Assembly: GCA_023213395.1 (NCBI GenBank)
Contig: CM041465.1
Coordinates: 39,377,741 to 39,441,740 of the forward strand
Source: Cycas panzhihuaensis
Lineage: Eukaryota; Cycadophyta
Direction of reading: 5' to 3'
DNA length: 64,000 nucleotides
Shown here: piece after piece, positions 35,290 to 46,499 of the stretch
Numbering within the stretch: the first letter of the stretch is position 1
How the letters are laid out: every line of letters starts with the position of its first letter
Translations under genes and position numbers: made by a program
Notes under the pieces: generated by a model
What the model saw: only the letters and a program-made list of their open reading frames with translations
Database searches by the model: none
What the model was told of the DNA's origin: nothing

Positions 35290-36949
35290 GTTCAAAAAAT
35301 TGAATCAATGGCTACTAAAGATTTCTCCTTTTTTCGTTGCATGTTTTGCCAAGGCTCTTTTCATATCCTTCTAATCCTAGTTCAATTGATTCCAAGATCA
35401 ATTTAATAACACATGATCTAGTCATTTAATTCTTGGAGGTGGAAAGAAACCTTTAGAATGAATAAAATCATATAGATGCATAACATTTTGTTGGGCTTCT
35501 AATTGCTTAACATTGGGTAATTCACTAGATTGCAAAGTAGCCACTTCAATATATACCTCAAGATTAATGGTTTTAGTGTTTTCAAGCTCACTTTTTAAAG
35601 TATGGATTAACTTCCAAAATTCATTATACTATTTAGAGTTCTCATCCATTTCAGAAATTGAAGCACCTCATTTAAGAACAACTTCCTCTTAAGTTATCCA
35701 AAATTTGTAATACAAATTATTTTTTGAATTACTCCATTCTACTAAGGATGTTGGAGACATCATCAACCCATTCTAGAATTAAATGACAAAAGATCTATTT
35801 TTTCTTCTATCATAGCTAACTAGTTTTAGGCCTCAAGCAACTAAGTTTTGAATTTCTGTAGTTGTCCCAAGACTAGTGGCTTACATATTTTATCTTCCAA
35901 CTTGATGACCAATTGTCGTGTCACTTGTCTAAGAAGTGATGTCTTCCATTAGGATACATTATGATAATCACATTGTAATGGATCCAATCCCTCTTCAAAT
36001 ACTTGCTCACTACTTAAAGATTTAATTTTCTTAGGTTGTTGCATCAATGTATCTGTAATTGCTTGTTCCCTTTTTTCTATTGCTGACTTTTGTGAAGGCT
36101 AAACAAATTCCTTCTGTATAGGTTTTCCAGGCACATAATTATTCTTCTCATTCTTTCCAACTAATGTATCTTCCACAAGCTTAATCAATTCCTCCATTGT
36201 TATTTCTATTGGTTCTTCAATAATGGGTTGGATAATTTCTTTAGGAATAGAGGGGCTAGATTTGTTGTCTTCAATGTCTTCTACTACAATTATTTTTCTC
36301 TTCTTGGTTGCTTTCTGAGCCAAAACTTGATGCCATTTTATTCTTTTTCATAGGGCCTTCTCTTCTTGCACATTGCTTTCCTCTTTTTCATCACTATCTA
36401 TTATCCTATCTGATGAAGATGACAAAGATGGATCACTTATTTTCCATCACTTGTATAGCCATTCTTGAATATGTTCTTGAGCCTTCAAAAATTGCACAAA
36501 GTTTTGAGATGTCATTTCCTTTTTAGTAAATAAGGAAGCCCATTATAACATCTTGGGTTAATCCTTTGATGATTCTACTTGTGAGATACTCACATTCGGA
36601 CATTGGAGTAATAGTAATTCTTACAATATGGAATGTTGAAAAATATGACTAACTATCCAATATATCGAATTGACCTTAAAATTTTTAATGATTTTTTAGA
36701 CAAGTACTTAGTCCAATTCAAATTTTCTTCCTTTTCCATTGCCACTAGCATAGACCTAAGATTTGTAGGTAGATATTTCTTTTTTTGTTAAGGGATAATG
36801 AAAGTTAAAAAGAAAAGCAATCCATTGAAATTTTTTTGATTTAATACCTTGTTTAAGAATGCTTGAAGAGGAGACATCCACTTCCATTTTGCCCAATTCA
36901 ATTTTTGCTATTTCTTTACTAATTTTGTTTTGAATGGGAACATTATTAT
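35290..36949 (-). pseudogene. Unidentified retroelement-type ORF relic
   Basis: Function unknown. Coding-like sequence on the minus strand moves between frames: a globular N-terminal part (EENLNWTKYLSKK near 36700), an acidic or lysine-rich middle with one open 74-codon stretch at 36099-36323 (QKATKKRKIIVVEDIEDN), and a tail with QVFEEGLDPLQCDYHNVS near 35930-36000. The layout, globular then acidic then helical, resembles the extra ORF of Gypsy-1, and the NWTKYLSKK segment can be aligned with SWSEFLAKN there, but similarity is weak. Element-E's LTR begins at 36950 and cuts off its N-terminus. Confidence 0.45.
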
Positions 36950-37281
36950 TGTTGGAAATACAGGTATCATCATACCCACAGAACGATTACACACAAATTC
37001 AGAAATAGCTCATATTGAATATGAACTACTTCATTATAATAGAGATTGACATGAGCGCATATTTATAACACATTATCATTGCATGCTTGACCACTTACAT
37101 GGAGTGGCCACTAAGACTACCATAATGCACATGGTTTAATGACTTATTTAAATATTCTTTAAAAGGGTTAAGGGTAACCTCTTAATATTAACATACTTAC
37201 CACCTTCTAACATTAATATTACCCTATTTAATATTAGACCACTAGACATTACTTTTAACACATTAAACATTATCTCTAACA
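36950..37281 (-). repeat. Element-E 3' LTR
   Basis: Begins TGTTGGAAATACAGG and ends CTCTAACA; the minus strand shows TTGTAGGGGGC (37282-37292) directly upstream as polypurine tract. Called from one copy, so the outer end is less certain. Confidence 0.7.
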
Positions 37282-38042
37282 GCCCCCTACAATGTTTAAT
37301 GTCAAGACAAACACTTTCAAACTATGTACTAAGAATAGACTAGTAACTAACCAATAAATCAAAGACCACCTACTTACACACGTGTATTGCAATATTGTTC
37401 TCTCTCTTTAATATCAACATCCCCCCTTTAATATATATTTGGAATCTTTTGAATTTGTAGCACCTCATCCTTGGAAATGTCTTGAAGTTAATGTCTTCAA
37501 CTCGAACTTCAACTTTAATCTTATGATGATATTGTAGCTATTATAATAAATGATCCTTAAACTTAACTTTATTCATTCTAATATGCAAATATGGATTCTT
37601 TAACCTAGTAGGTTTTTTCCAATGAAGTACTTTTCTCTAATTACCTATTCTATGAATCTCTATTTTAATGTTTTTGAATTGCTTCAACATGTAAAAATAA
37701 AAATGATGTATCATGAGATCATCCTCTATCAAATAAGAACATAAGCTAAAGAAATGACATCCCAATAACTACAAAAGATCTTGAAAAGAGAAGAAAAGAT
37801 AGAATAATTCCTCCTTATACATGTTGATATACTTGGAACCTGTTTTGTTTTCATGTCATAGTTCCCAACCAACTTATTTGTTCCCCCAATATCAATCAAG
37901 GGTATTGAAGTTATTACACAAAAAATTTTGAGATCATTATGTACTATGAATGTGTGAAGTGTTTCTCTTATAATAATGGCCATGGTGGCATTTGCTATTC
38001 TAAGTGAAATCTCAAAGGTCCTAGTGTAGACAACTTTCTTAG

Positions 38043-39027
38043 TTACAATTTGAATTCAATCATGTATGTAACTCTCATATCATTTACCATTAATGTCATC
38101 CACCTTCTTTGGTTAATTAAAATATTTTGTATCTCTTGTTTGAGAATATGAGAGACATTGGTTTCAATTTGTTGTGATTTAGCCAAAGTAGTTTTAGTTT
38201 TATCATTTTTTCCAAGGCTAAGATTTAGTTTCAAGCTCTTGTTGAATTAATATGACTTGATTAAGAATTAATAAAATAATACCTATTGTATCCATCATGC
38301 AACTTGCTTCATCTTTAAATTCCAAATGATCAGATAAGAGTGAATTATTAGGCATATCTACAAGTTCCTTCTTAGTAATTGAGTCATTAGATTCACTTTC
38401 AATTTCCTTTGAAGTAACAAGACTAGGATTGAGTGATGAACCTTTGATATCTTGAGTTGCTTCATTACAATCACCAATGATTTCATAGCATTCAACATGC
38501 TCATCAATAATGCATTTTGTAGATGCACATTTAGAAATAACTTCTTCATTAGATTTCTTTTTAATACAACATTCATTAATAATACTTTTGTCATTCCTAT
38601 GTGTATCAATTTTATGCTCTTTATTACCTGTATCATAATCATTAGTTACTTTTTGTTGCAACTCTTCTGGAGTATTTTCAAATGCATCATTCAAAATGTT
38701 CCAAGCTTCTTTAATAGTACTAGCATGATGAACTACACGAATAACAAAATGATATGTAGGAGGAAGAACATCATTATCTAATGTAACGAGAATAATGATA
38801 ATTTCAACATTATCCTTCTTAAGTTTTCCCATTTCATCTTCATCAGTAGGAGCATCATATCCATTAGTAACAATTTTCTATGACCATTTGCACATGGATA
38901 TGCTTTTCATTTTGATTGTCTAATAGAAATAATTTGTTTCTTTATACTCAGATATAAGTAAGAGTAATTCTTTTAGGTTATATTCATTCCTCTCTTGTAA
39001 GAATATGGATACATCATTTTCCTCCAT
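38043..39027 (-). pseudogene. Element-E gag-like ORF
   Basis: Starts MEENDVSIFLQERNEYNLKE at 39027 and stays in one frame to 38218 with one stop near 38873. The TIKEAWNILNDAFE pattern (about 38690-38730) is the UBN2-type copia gag signature. The C-terminal half is rich in acidic residues, Ser and Asn and has no zinc knuckle. Another frame continues to 38043. Another 84-codon frame at 37729-37983 may be its altered continuation. Confidence 0.7.
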
Positions 39028-39140
39028 GACTGTAAGTACAAATTACTCAAGAATACACAACTTAATCAAATCAACATAAGTATAATCATCAACTCACAAA
39101 CCTGTACTAACTGTTATCATAAGCTTTGCACAACATTCCC

Positions 39141-39662
39141 TTATAATGAAGAACCAAATAGTTTATCAAGTTGGGTTTTGGCTTGTGCAGTTGTAGAATA
39201 TAAGCTCTTAATATTAGAATCAATGTCATCAATTATGATGCCTTACTCATGAACCAAAACAACAAGATTTTAAAAATTTCATTTACTTCTTTAATTTGTT
39301 CATAGATCTCCTTTATAACTTCATTAAAAACCATTTCATATGTACTTCCTATCATCTCTATTCTACAAGTTGACCCTGACGCTCTTGATTTATATTTGGA
39401 CTCAAAGTAAGCTTAGTTGTAGTGTAGCTAGATGGTAGGGCAACATGGGGTCTAAATGGTGCATAAGTTATCTCATACTCAGTTGCAAGTTGTTGAGCCT
39501 TATGAAACTCCTTTCATGCACTCTTGAAATCTTTTGTAAGTTTTGTATTTGCTATCTTTTTACTTGCACTAACTTCTAGATGTTGGTCTATTTCACTGGC
39601 TACTTTAAGTTTAGAAGATGTTTCTTTTACTAGTTGTCGTGTTGCCTAGTCTTATGCCTGCA
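39141..39662 (-). pseudogene. Syntaxin (SYP2-type Qa-SNARE) cDNA-like relic
   Basis: The intact protein is a vacuole or prevacuole t-SNARE in plants. One minus frame reads QLVKETSSKLKVASEIDQ, ASKKIANTKLTKDFKSA, KEFHKAQQLATEYEITYAPF and VALPSSYTTTKLTLSP, then stops after QGQLVE. A second frame gives EQIKEVNEIFK, and a third gives NLVVLVHE, stop, GIIIDDIDSNIKS and TTAQAKTQLDK. These match, in order, the last Habc helix, linker and SNARE helix of SYP21/SYP22-type syntaxins as I know them. No intron breaks the run, although the plant genes have introns, which suggests reverse-transcribed RNA. The first helices and the membrane anchor are missing. At least two frameshifts and several stops are present. 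It lies 114 bases upstream of Element-E's gag. Confidence 0.88.
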
Positions 39663-40480
39663 TTCGGTGATTTTTATCTCCTTTCATAATTATAATATGA
39701 TTCTTTTGTCAACTTAATTTACAATCTGTGTTGGGTGATTTGATTCATTTTCAATACCCTAGTGTTTTTTGTTATGTTTACTCATGTGGATCTGAGTGGG
39801 TCTAGTTCATCTCTGTTCAACAGCCCATGACATTTGAGTTTAATTCTCTATCTTCACGATGTGTGATTCAGCTAGTGTAATGTCTATCCTTGGTGTCTAT
39901 TCTAGATTTCTCTATTTGGTGTTCATATATTTGATGAATTTATACTTGGTAAAAAAAATTGCAAACGTCAGTTGTGGTATTGGCATCTTACATCGTTAGC
40001 CTAGCATAATAATTCTCTATTTTCGATCCTTCATGGGTGTTTATCACTTACCCTAGCTTCACAATTCTCACATTTCATCTATGCCTTGCTATGGGATTAA
40101 TATATTTACACCACCTTTAAAATTATTAATTTATATCTTGAATTCCTCGAGTTCTGCATCAATCGTTTTTTTGTCATTCAATCTTGTAGATACGTTAAAA
40201 TATTCATTCAACAAAGCAACTATTTGAACATATGAATTTCTTGAAGGCTACCTTTATTTGATTACACTGTAATATATTGCAACGTAGGGAAATGATTACA
40301 CTCATACCAAATGGCATACTTTTTTCCCATAATTACTGAAGTTGGTAACAATCATTGGGGTGATAACTTTTCTTATGAATTGAAAAACATAATGGCAATT
40401 AGTGGAAAGAACAATGTTCAACAAACATACTTATGGTGGTGTTCGAGAGCAACTTGAGCTATCGTGATCTCCAAATACTT
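39663..40480. other. Unassigned region after the syntaxin relic
   Basis: No recognised motif on either strand. It could be more of the captured sequence, the leader of Element-E, or host DNA. Confidence 0.4.
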
Positions 40481-40489
40481 TTAAGAATA

Positions 40490-40860
40490 ATTTTACATAC
40501 AAAGTAAGCAAAGTATTCAATGCATCTTTTGAAGTATTAGCACTTATAATATCTTAATCAACAACATTATCAATAGTCATATGAATGAAAGGTAAGGCCA
40601 TTTCATCCTTAGCTTTCCATGCAACAACTAAAGTAGGATTAACAAGAATTGTTACATTTTCATTTATAGGACTTTGAGTTGGTACAGGTTTTTAAGTCCT
40701 TGTAGACATATAACCTCAAAGTTCATTCATAATAAGCAAGTTCCTTGTTTGCTTTTTTCACTCTTGAAATTTATCTTATCCACTTAATTTTATGTAGCTT
40801 GCATTAAGCATGTTGACATGATGGATGACCCATTGATTTAAAGGAAAAATGCACCACGAG
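40490..40860 (-). pseudogene. Copia gag fragment, Copia-A-like
   Basis: The minus strand carries LLIMNELRGYMSTRT, VNPTLVVAWKAKDEMALPF, HMTIDNVVD and ISANTSKDALNTLLTLY, parallel to Copia-A gag at 13600-13990 (KMNELWGYV, VNPDAN, AKDEIVLTFSHMVID). Its Met side starts near 40860. No matching pol or LTR accompanies it, so it is an isolated remnant. Confidence 0.75.
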
Positions 40861-42048
40861 GGTTATTTCAATAGTTTATGGTTATGCCCTGACAAAATTA
40901 TTTTTGTCAAAATATAAAGACTGAAGAGACTTTTAACACAAGGTCACCTATAAGATGTTATTGGCTGGTTCTAAATTTTTTGGGGGAGGGAGGTGGTAGT
41001 TTTTTTTTTTTTTTTTAATTGATCAAGTGAGGGAAACAAATGTGAGTATTTGTGTTTTTGGTGGAGGGAAAGATCTATGTAAGTAGTTTGCCTGTGACAA
41101 AATCTGCAATAGTCAACATTATCTGTGACAAGAACTTGCAACAAAATACAACTAGAATTTGCAACAAGTAGTAATAAGACTATGCATAATTGATAGCAAT
41201 GTTATATAGCACGGTTAGTCAAAGAGTTTATTATGAGTTACTTAGCAAACAATTGAGAGAACATAGTATAAAAGGGACTTTGGCTATTGAAGTCATGGTA
41301 ATGGTTGTTGTGTTAGTGGTGGTTGTTGCTCTCTTTCCATTATATACCTCATTAGGTGTTGGTATGAGGTTCTTGATCAATTATACTTTGGCTTGCATCT
41401 AGCCCTTTTCGAGTTGGTGTGGTTCCCTTAGTAATGCAATGTAGTTTGCCTCATATGTTGGTGTAATCTAGTGTGGTTTGCATGTTGGTTTTCTCTTGTG
41501 TATTCTCTGTTTACATGAGATTTGTTGGTAGCAAATAGGTAGCATGGATCATGAATATATTTCCAAAACAAACTAAATTCAACCATTGGTCTTCTTTCAA
41601 TTGTAATTGAACAAAGGTTGTTAGCAACAAAAGAACTATACCATCTTAATTAAATTTCAATTCCGAAATAAATCACATACCTAAGGTATTTTTAATGAAT
41701 ACATCTAAATATCCCACCAAAACTTTTGTTGTGGTTGTTTGACTAAGACTATTATTTCTCCTTAAGATAAGGATATTCTCCATTATGTGCTTTTAAAAGT
41801 AAATAACATTCATAATAAATTTGTAATTCCCTTATCTAAATTCATGTTAGGATCCTTATTTAGTCCATGCGTTTAGTTTCATATTCATTAGATATTTTAG
41901 TTTTAAAGCATATAAGGTTAATGCATATGGATAGATATATCATGCCATAAATATTATTAAGATTATATGCATGTTAACAAGCTCATCAAATATGTTATTT
42001 TTTAAAGCTCTTGTTATATCTCTTCATTTTTTATTTTTTGTTATGCAG
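40861..42048. other. Unassigned region
   Basis: Contains a G-rich run (40980-40999, GGGGGAGGGAGGTGG) followed by about 18 T. No coding motif. Its 3' end, a T-rich stretch then TTATGCAG at 42041-42048, could be the end of an intron. Confidence 0.4.
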
Positions 42049-42091
42049 AATGAAGTGAATGAAACATTAAAGCGAATTGGGTCCCATAAAG
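42049..42091 (+). other. Exon-like segment resembling roadblock/LC7 dynein light chain
   Basis: A 43-nt segment is preceded by a T-rich tract and TTATGCAG and followed by GTTTGT, so both splice signals are present. It encodes NEVNETLKRIGSHK plus the first base of the next codon. DYNLRB/roadblock proteins begin with a very similar EVEETLKR-SHKG-type segment. If real it is exon 2 of such a gene, on the plus strand, with large introns on both sides. I found no further exon here. A chance match over 14 residues is possible. Confidence 0.5.
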
Positions 42092-43022
42092 GTTTGTATT
42101 TTTATAGGTACACAATATTTTCAATGTCTAAATTTCTTTAATGTTGAATTTCATGACTAGTTTTATTATCTAGTATTGCCTTAACACAATTGTATTTAAG
42201 AACAATTATGCGTTTCAATTTTAATTTGAATATTTTGATTTAAGGAATTAAAATTAGATAAAAGTTTATATTCATTGTCACCTTTGTGATTTTATCTAGT
42301 TGACTAGTCATTTATATTAGTATAGTTTACTCGTTATAATTATTACTTACTATCTCTTTAATCGTAATTATTTTTAGTAATTCTTATAAAGAACTATATA
42401 TCCTTTAAGTATCACCATGGATACCTATTCTATTCATGACCTCCTTTACTACTTCGTGTATAAAATTTTGATTCATCTTTTTAAATTATAAATTGAGCCT
42501 CCAATACTTGTAACTATCCTAAAAATAGATAAATAAAAGCATTCATTATAAAGCTTGAGATTCCTAAAATAAGCTAGATATTAAATAATACAAATATTGT
42601 CCAAAATTATATCAAAGACTAGAACATATTATTTTAATATGATTTATTATAAAACAAGATTCAAAAATCAATTTTGTTTTCTTTTCATTTATCTTTTCAA
42701 GCATTTAGCCTTACATGTAGCTAGCTTTTTCACAAGTTAATATGGATGAGTTATTATGTGAGAAAATATAGTAAGATAGTCTTGAACATTAGGTTGCATA
42801 AAAGAACTAACTATCCAAATTAGAGTTACCATGTATGTCCTAAGGAGGAGTATTATTCTTAAAACTATCAAGTTATGGTGTCTTATGCATGAGTTAAATA
42901 ACATGTGAGTTTTATATAGATTGAAATATTATAGAAACAAAATCATTGTGGAAAACTTGAGGATCAATTTGCAGTAATTAGATTATCATTTCATCAATTA
43001 GTATTAGTCCCAGACTCATTCT
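42092..43022. other. Unassigned AT-rich region, possible intron
   Basis: No LTR, motif or frame is recognised. It would be intron sequence if the preceding exon is genuine. Confidence 0.4.
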
Positions 43023-43259
43023 TGTTAGGACAGACAATTGATATAAAAAAAAGTATTCATCATTAATCAATTAATAGACTTTACATATATAAACATCATG
43101 TGTAACATGTGTGGTCATTTAGAGTTCATACATGTATGCCACATGTTACAATTACATAAAAGAGAGGCTGGCACATAACCCTTAGTATAACATTAGAAAG
43201 AGCACCCTAAGGACCCTATAAAATATGAGGACCCTATAGATAAAACATTATATTCAGCA
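43023..43259 (-). repeat. Copia-F 3' LTR
   Basis: TGTTAGGACAG to ATTCAGCA; the minus-strand tract CATTAAGAGAGGC (43260-43272) abuts it. The partner is not in the window, so the outer boundary is inferred. Confidence 0.7.
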
Positions 43260-43319
43260 GCCTCTCTTAATGTTCTATATTTTCTTTTCTTCTAAGTCTA
43301 TCCTTAAAATATTAGAATT

Positions 43320-44518
43320 TGTCTTTAGTAAATGGATTGGTAAAGATATCAATAATATGTTCTTCATTGATGTAGTGGAGTAGATTTAATTCCTTGTTTT
43401 GTTCCTTTTCTCTTATAAAATAATGGTGAACTTTAATATGCTTTGTTTTGGCATAAAATATTGGATTCTTTATCATTTTGATAATACTCTAACTATTACA
43501 AAAGAGAATAGTAGGATGAGTTTGGTATTGATTTAAATCCTTTAGTCATTGTTAGATCTATATAGCTTCACATGTGGTGCTGACCACTGCTTTATATTCT
43601 GTTTCTGTGGAAGATAAAGTTATAGTTACTTGTTTCTTACTTCTCCACAATACAACTACTAAACCAAGTGAAAAATAATATCCTATTGTGGACTTCCTAT
43701 TTTGCTTGCCTCCAGGCCAATCTAAATCATTGTATCCAGTTAATTGTATAGCAAATGTCTTCATATAACTTAGGCCCATGGTCAGTGTACCCTTGATATA
43801 TCTGAGTATTTTTTTTGTTTCATTCGAGTGTAAAACTTTAGGTTGCTACATGTACTTGGAGATTACTACAACTGAATATGAGATGTTAAGTTTGGGGGCT
43901 ATGAGATAGATGAGACTACTTATTAGTTGCCTATATAATGTTGCATCTACTGGTTGACCATCTGTATCATGAGTCAGATATTTCAAGTTCTTTTCCTAAC
44001 TGTAATTTTATTTGTAAAATAGATTTATTATCATTGCATGTGACTATCACATAATCTACATAAACAACAATGATAGCAATTAATCCTTTATTTATTTTGA
44101 TATATATATTGGGTTCAGATTCACTTTACTGGATCCATTTTGATTGATATGCTTGTCAAGTTTGACATACTAGGCTCTTGGTACTTGCTTTAGACAATAA
44201 AGTATCTTTTTAACTTGTAGACAAGATGTTCTTCTTATTTCTTTATATAACTAACTAGTTGTTACATATATACTTCTTCCTTGAGATCTCCATTCAAGAA
44301 TGTACTTTTGACATCAAGTTGAATAATGCTCCACTCTAGTTGGGTTGCTAAAGCTATAACTGTTCTTATAGTTATTAACTTTTCTACATGTAAAAAAGTT
44401 TCATCATAATCTATCCCAACAATTTGAGTATAACCCTTTGCTACTAAGTTGACCTTATATTTTTTAATTATTCCATTAGACTTTTCTTTAATTTTATATA
44501 CTCATTTATGGTTAATGA
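43320..44518 (-). pseudogene. Copia-F RNase H and RT, C-terminal part
   Basis: RNase H reads NDLDWPGGKQNRKSTIGYYF and TLSSTETEYKAVVSTTCEA (43558-43779). The RT active site reads YVDYVIVTCND (44051-44062 for the core), the second aspartate being replaced. N-terminal RT motifs (VAKGYTQIVGIDYDETF, DVKSTFLNGDLKEEVYM) lie in 44240-44470. Copia-G is inserted at 44518. Confidence 0.85.
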
Positions 44519-44705
44519 TGTTGGAAAAACACAATGATGGGAGAGAGAATTGAATCAATTCATTATTCAAGGTGCAAGTACATATATACCATTAGTGTTT
44601 GTAACCACTCTAGAACCAACATGTAATCGACATATGTTAATGATCGCATTAGAGTATATAAGATAAATTAACTTATGTCCTAGGATAAACCGTTATATTT
44701 TAACA
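44519..44705 (-). repeat. Copia-G 3' LTR
   Basis: TGTTGGAAAAACACAATG to TTTTAACA. The minus-strand AATAAGAGAGAG (44706 onward) is the polypurine tract. Confidence 0.92.
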
Positions 44706-44769
44706 CTCTCTCTTATTGTTTTATTCAACTAATTCTATTTTGTCTCTAACTATTTGAAATTTATCTTTT

Positions 44770-46440
44770 ACTAGTGGTTTAGTCAATATATTAGCTACTT
44801 GTTCATTTGTGGGATAATAAACAATATCTATTTCTCTATTTTAAAACTTTTCCCTAATAAAGTGATGTTGAATTTTAATGTGTTTGGTTATGGTATGGAA
44901 CATTGGATTTTTGATGAACTTGATTTTACTCTGATTGTCACAGTAAAATGTTGTTATTGACCTTTGAGGAGCTTTCCGTTCTTTCATTAGTTGTTTGATC
45001 CAAACTACTTTAGTTGCTATGCTGACGATTGATTTGTGCTCTACTTCAATTGATGACAATGCTACTATGGCTTGTTTTTCACTACTCTAAGAGATTGGTG
45101 AGGATCTTAGAAAGAAACAATACCCACTAGTTGATCTTCTTTGTTTTTTGTCACCTACCCAATCTGAGTCACAAAATCCTATTAATCAATTTGATGTCTC
45201 CTTTGGAAACATTAACTTTAATTTAGTTGTTCCTTTAAAATATCTCAAGATTATTTTTCTTGCATTCCAATGTCTTATTCTTGGCTCATGCATGTACCTG
45301 GATATTAAACTTATGACATACAAGATGTCAGGTTTGGTTGCAGTGAGATAGATGAGACTTCCAATGATTTGTTTGTACATAGTAGCATTAATAAAAGATT
45401 CTTCTTTATCTAAAACCATATTATAGTTTACTTCCATGGGAGTGGAGTAAGGATTACACTCTTCCATTCTAAACCTTGTCAGCAAATTTTTGATGTATTT
45501 ACTTTGGCACAAAGTAATTGAATTAGCCTGTTACTCAACTTGGATTCGTAGGGAATAGTTAAGGAGTCTTAAGTCAGTCATTTTAAATTTGTTTTCTAAT
45601 TACTTCTTTATGCCAGATAATGATTTGTCATCATCACCTGTGAGGATCATGTCATCTACATAAAATGCTATTATAGTTATTACTCTATTTATGTTCTTTA
45701 CATACAGACTTGAGTCTGAGTTGTTTCTTGGAATCTATTTTTGTAAAGATGGTTGTTTAATTTAGAATACCATGCACAAGGAGCCTATTTTAATCCATAT
45801 AGAGAATTCTTTAGTTTACATACTACATGCTCTTGTCATTCTTTGATGTAGCCCTTTGGTTGAGACATGTACACCTCTTCTTCAATTTCCCCATTTAGAA
45901 AATAACTTTTCATGTCTAGCTGATATATTTTCTAATTCTTTATTGCTGATAAGACTATAACTATTCTTACTATGTCTAACTCAGCTATCAGAGAAAAGGT
46001 TTCTTCATAGTCTATACTTGTAGTTTGTGTATATCCCTTTGCAACTAGTCTTACCTTATATTTTTCAATCTTTCCATCAGGTCCCTTCTTGATTTTATAG
46101 ACCGATTTACAGTTTACAACTGATTTATTTGATGGAAGTTCTACTAATTTCCAGGTTTGATTTTTGTTTATTGAATCCATCTCAGCATCCATGGCCTTCT
46201 TTCAGTCTATATGATCTTTGGCTTCAGTGAAGGATTGTGGCTCTGCATTACTGAACAGGGCTCTTAGCTTTTGGCTTCTTGTTCTAAGAGGAAGTATTTC
46301 ACCTTTACTTTTCTCTATAGTTTTGAGATACCATCTGGGATTTTTCTTCTCTTTTTCTTCTTCAACATTTGATTTTTCTGAGGAGCCTTCTTCAATTTCT
46401 AGAGTAGAGTTTGAGTACAATTCTTAAGGTGAAGCAAACC
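44770..46440 (-). pseudogene. Copia-G RT, RNase H and linker
   Basis: RT begins around 46192 (MDSINKNQTWKLVELP and KKGPDGKIEKYKVRLVAKGY). The active site YVDD is at 45651-45662, followed by MILTGDD. The C-terminal RT segment is at 45186-45512. RNase H at 44841-45059 has SSIEVEHKSIVS and FYCDNQSKIKFIKNP. The linker at 46202-46420 is acidic. Frame breaks occur near 45520 and 45930. Confidence 0.9.
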
Positions 46441-46499
46441 CGTTTAAGATTTCTTCCGAGGTTATATGAGACTCCTCTTCTATAGAATTATATGGTGGA

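Larger units (their letters stand above)
36950..39027 (-). mobile_element. Element-E, pol-less LTR element, incomplete
   Basis: An LTR with polypurine tract is followed on the minus strand by about 0.7 kb of non-pol sequence and a gag-like ORF starting at 39027. No protease, integrase or RT motif is seen. The second LTR was not found in 39000-43000, so the true right end is unknown and may lie beyond the host-derived segment. ATTAT at 36945-36949 would be the left duplication. Confidence 0.6.

Noticed and set aside
38452-38781. 109-codon plus-strand frame rich in Phe and Ile
   Set aside because: Antisense shadow of the Element-E gag-like ORF.
41190-41402. 70-codon plus-strand frame with a valine-rich hydrophobic run
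   Set aside because: No family pattern, no context and a length expected by chance in AT-rich DNA.
42195-42210. AACAATTAT as the right end and duplication of Element-E
   Set aside because: The pentamer fits but the sequence to its left does not match the LTR at 36950-37281.
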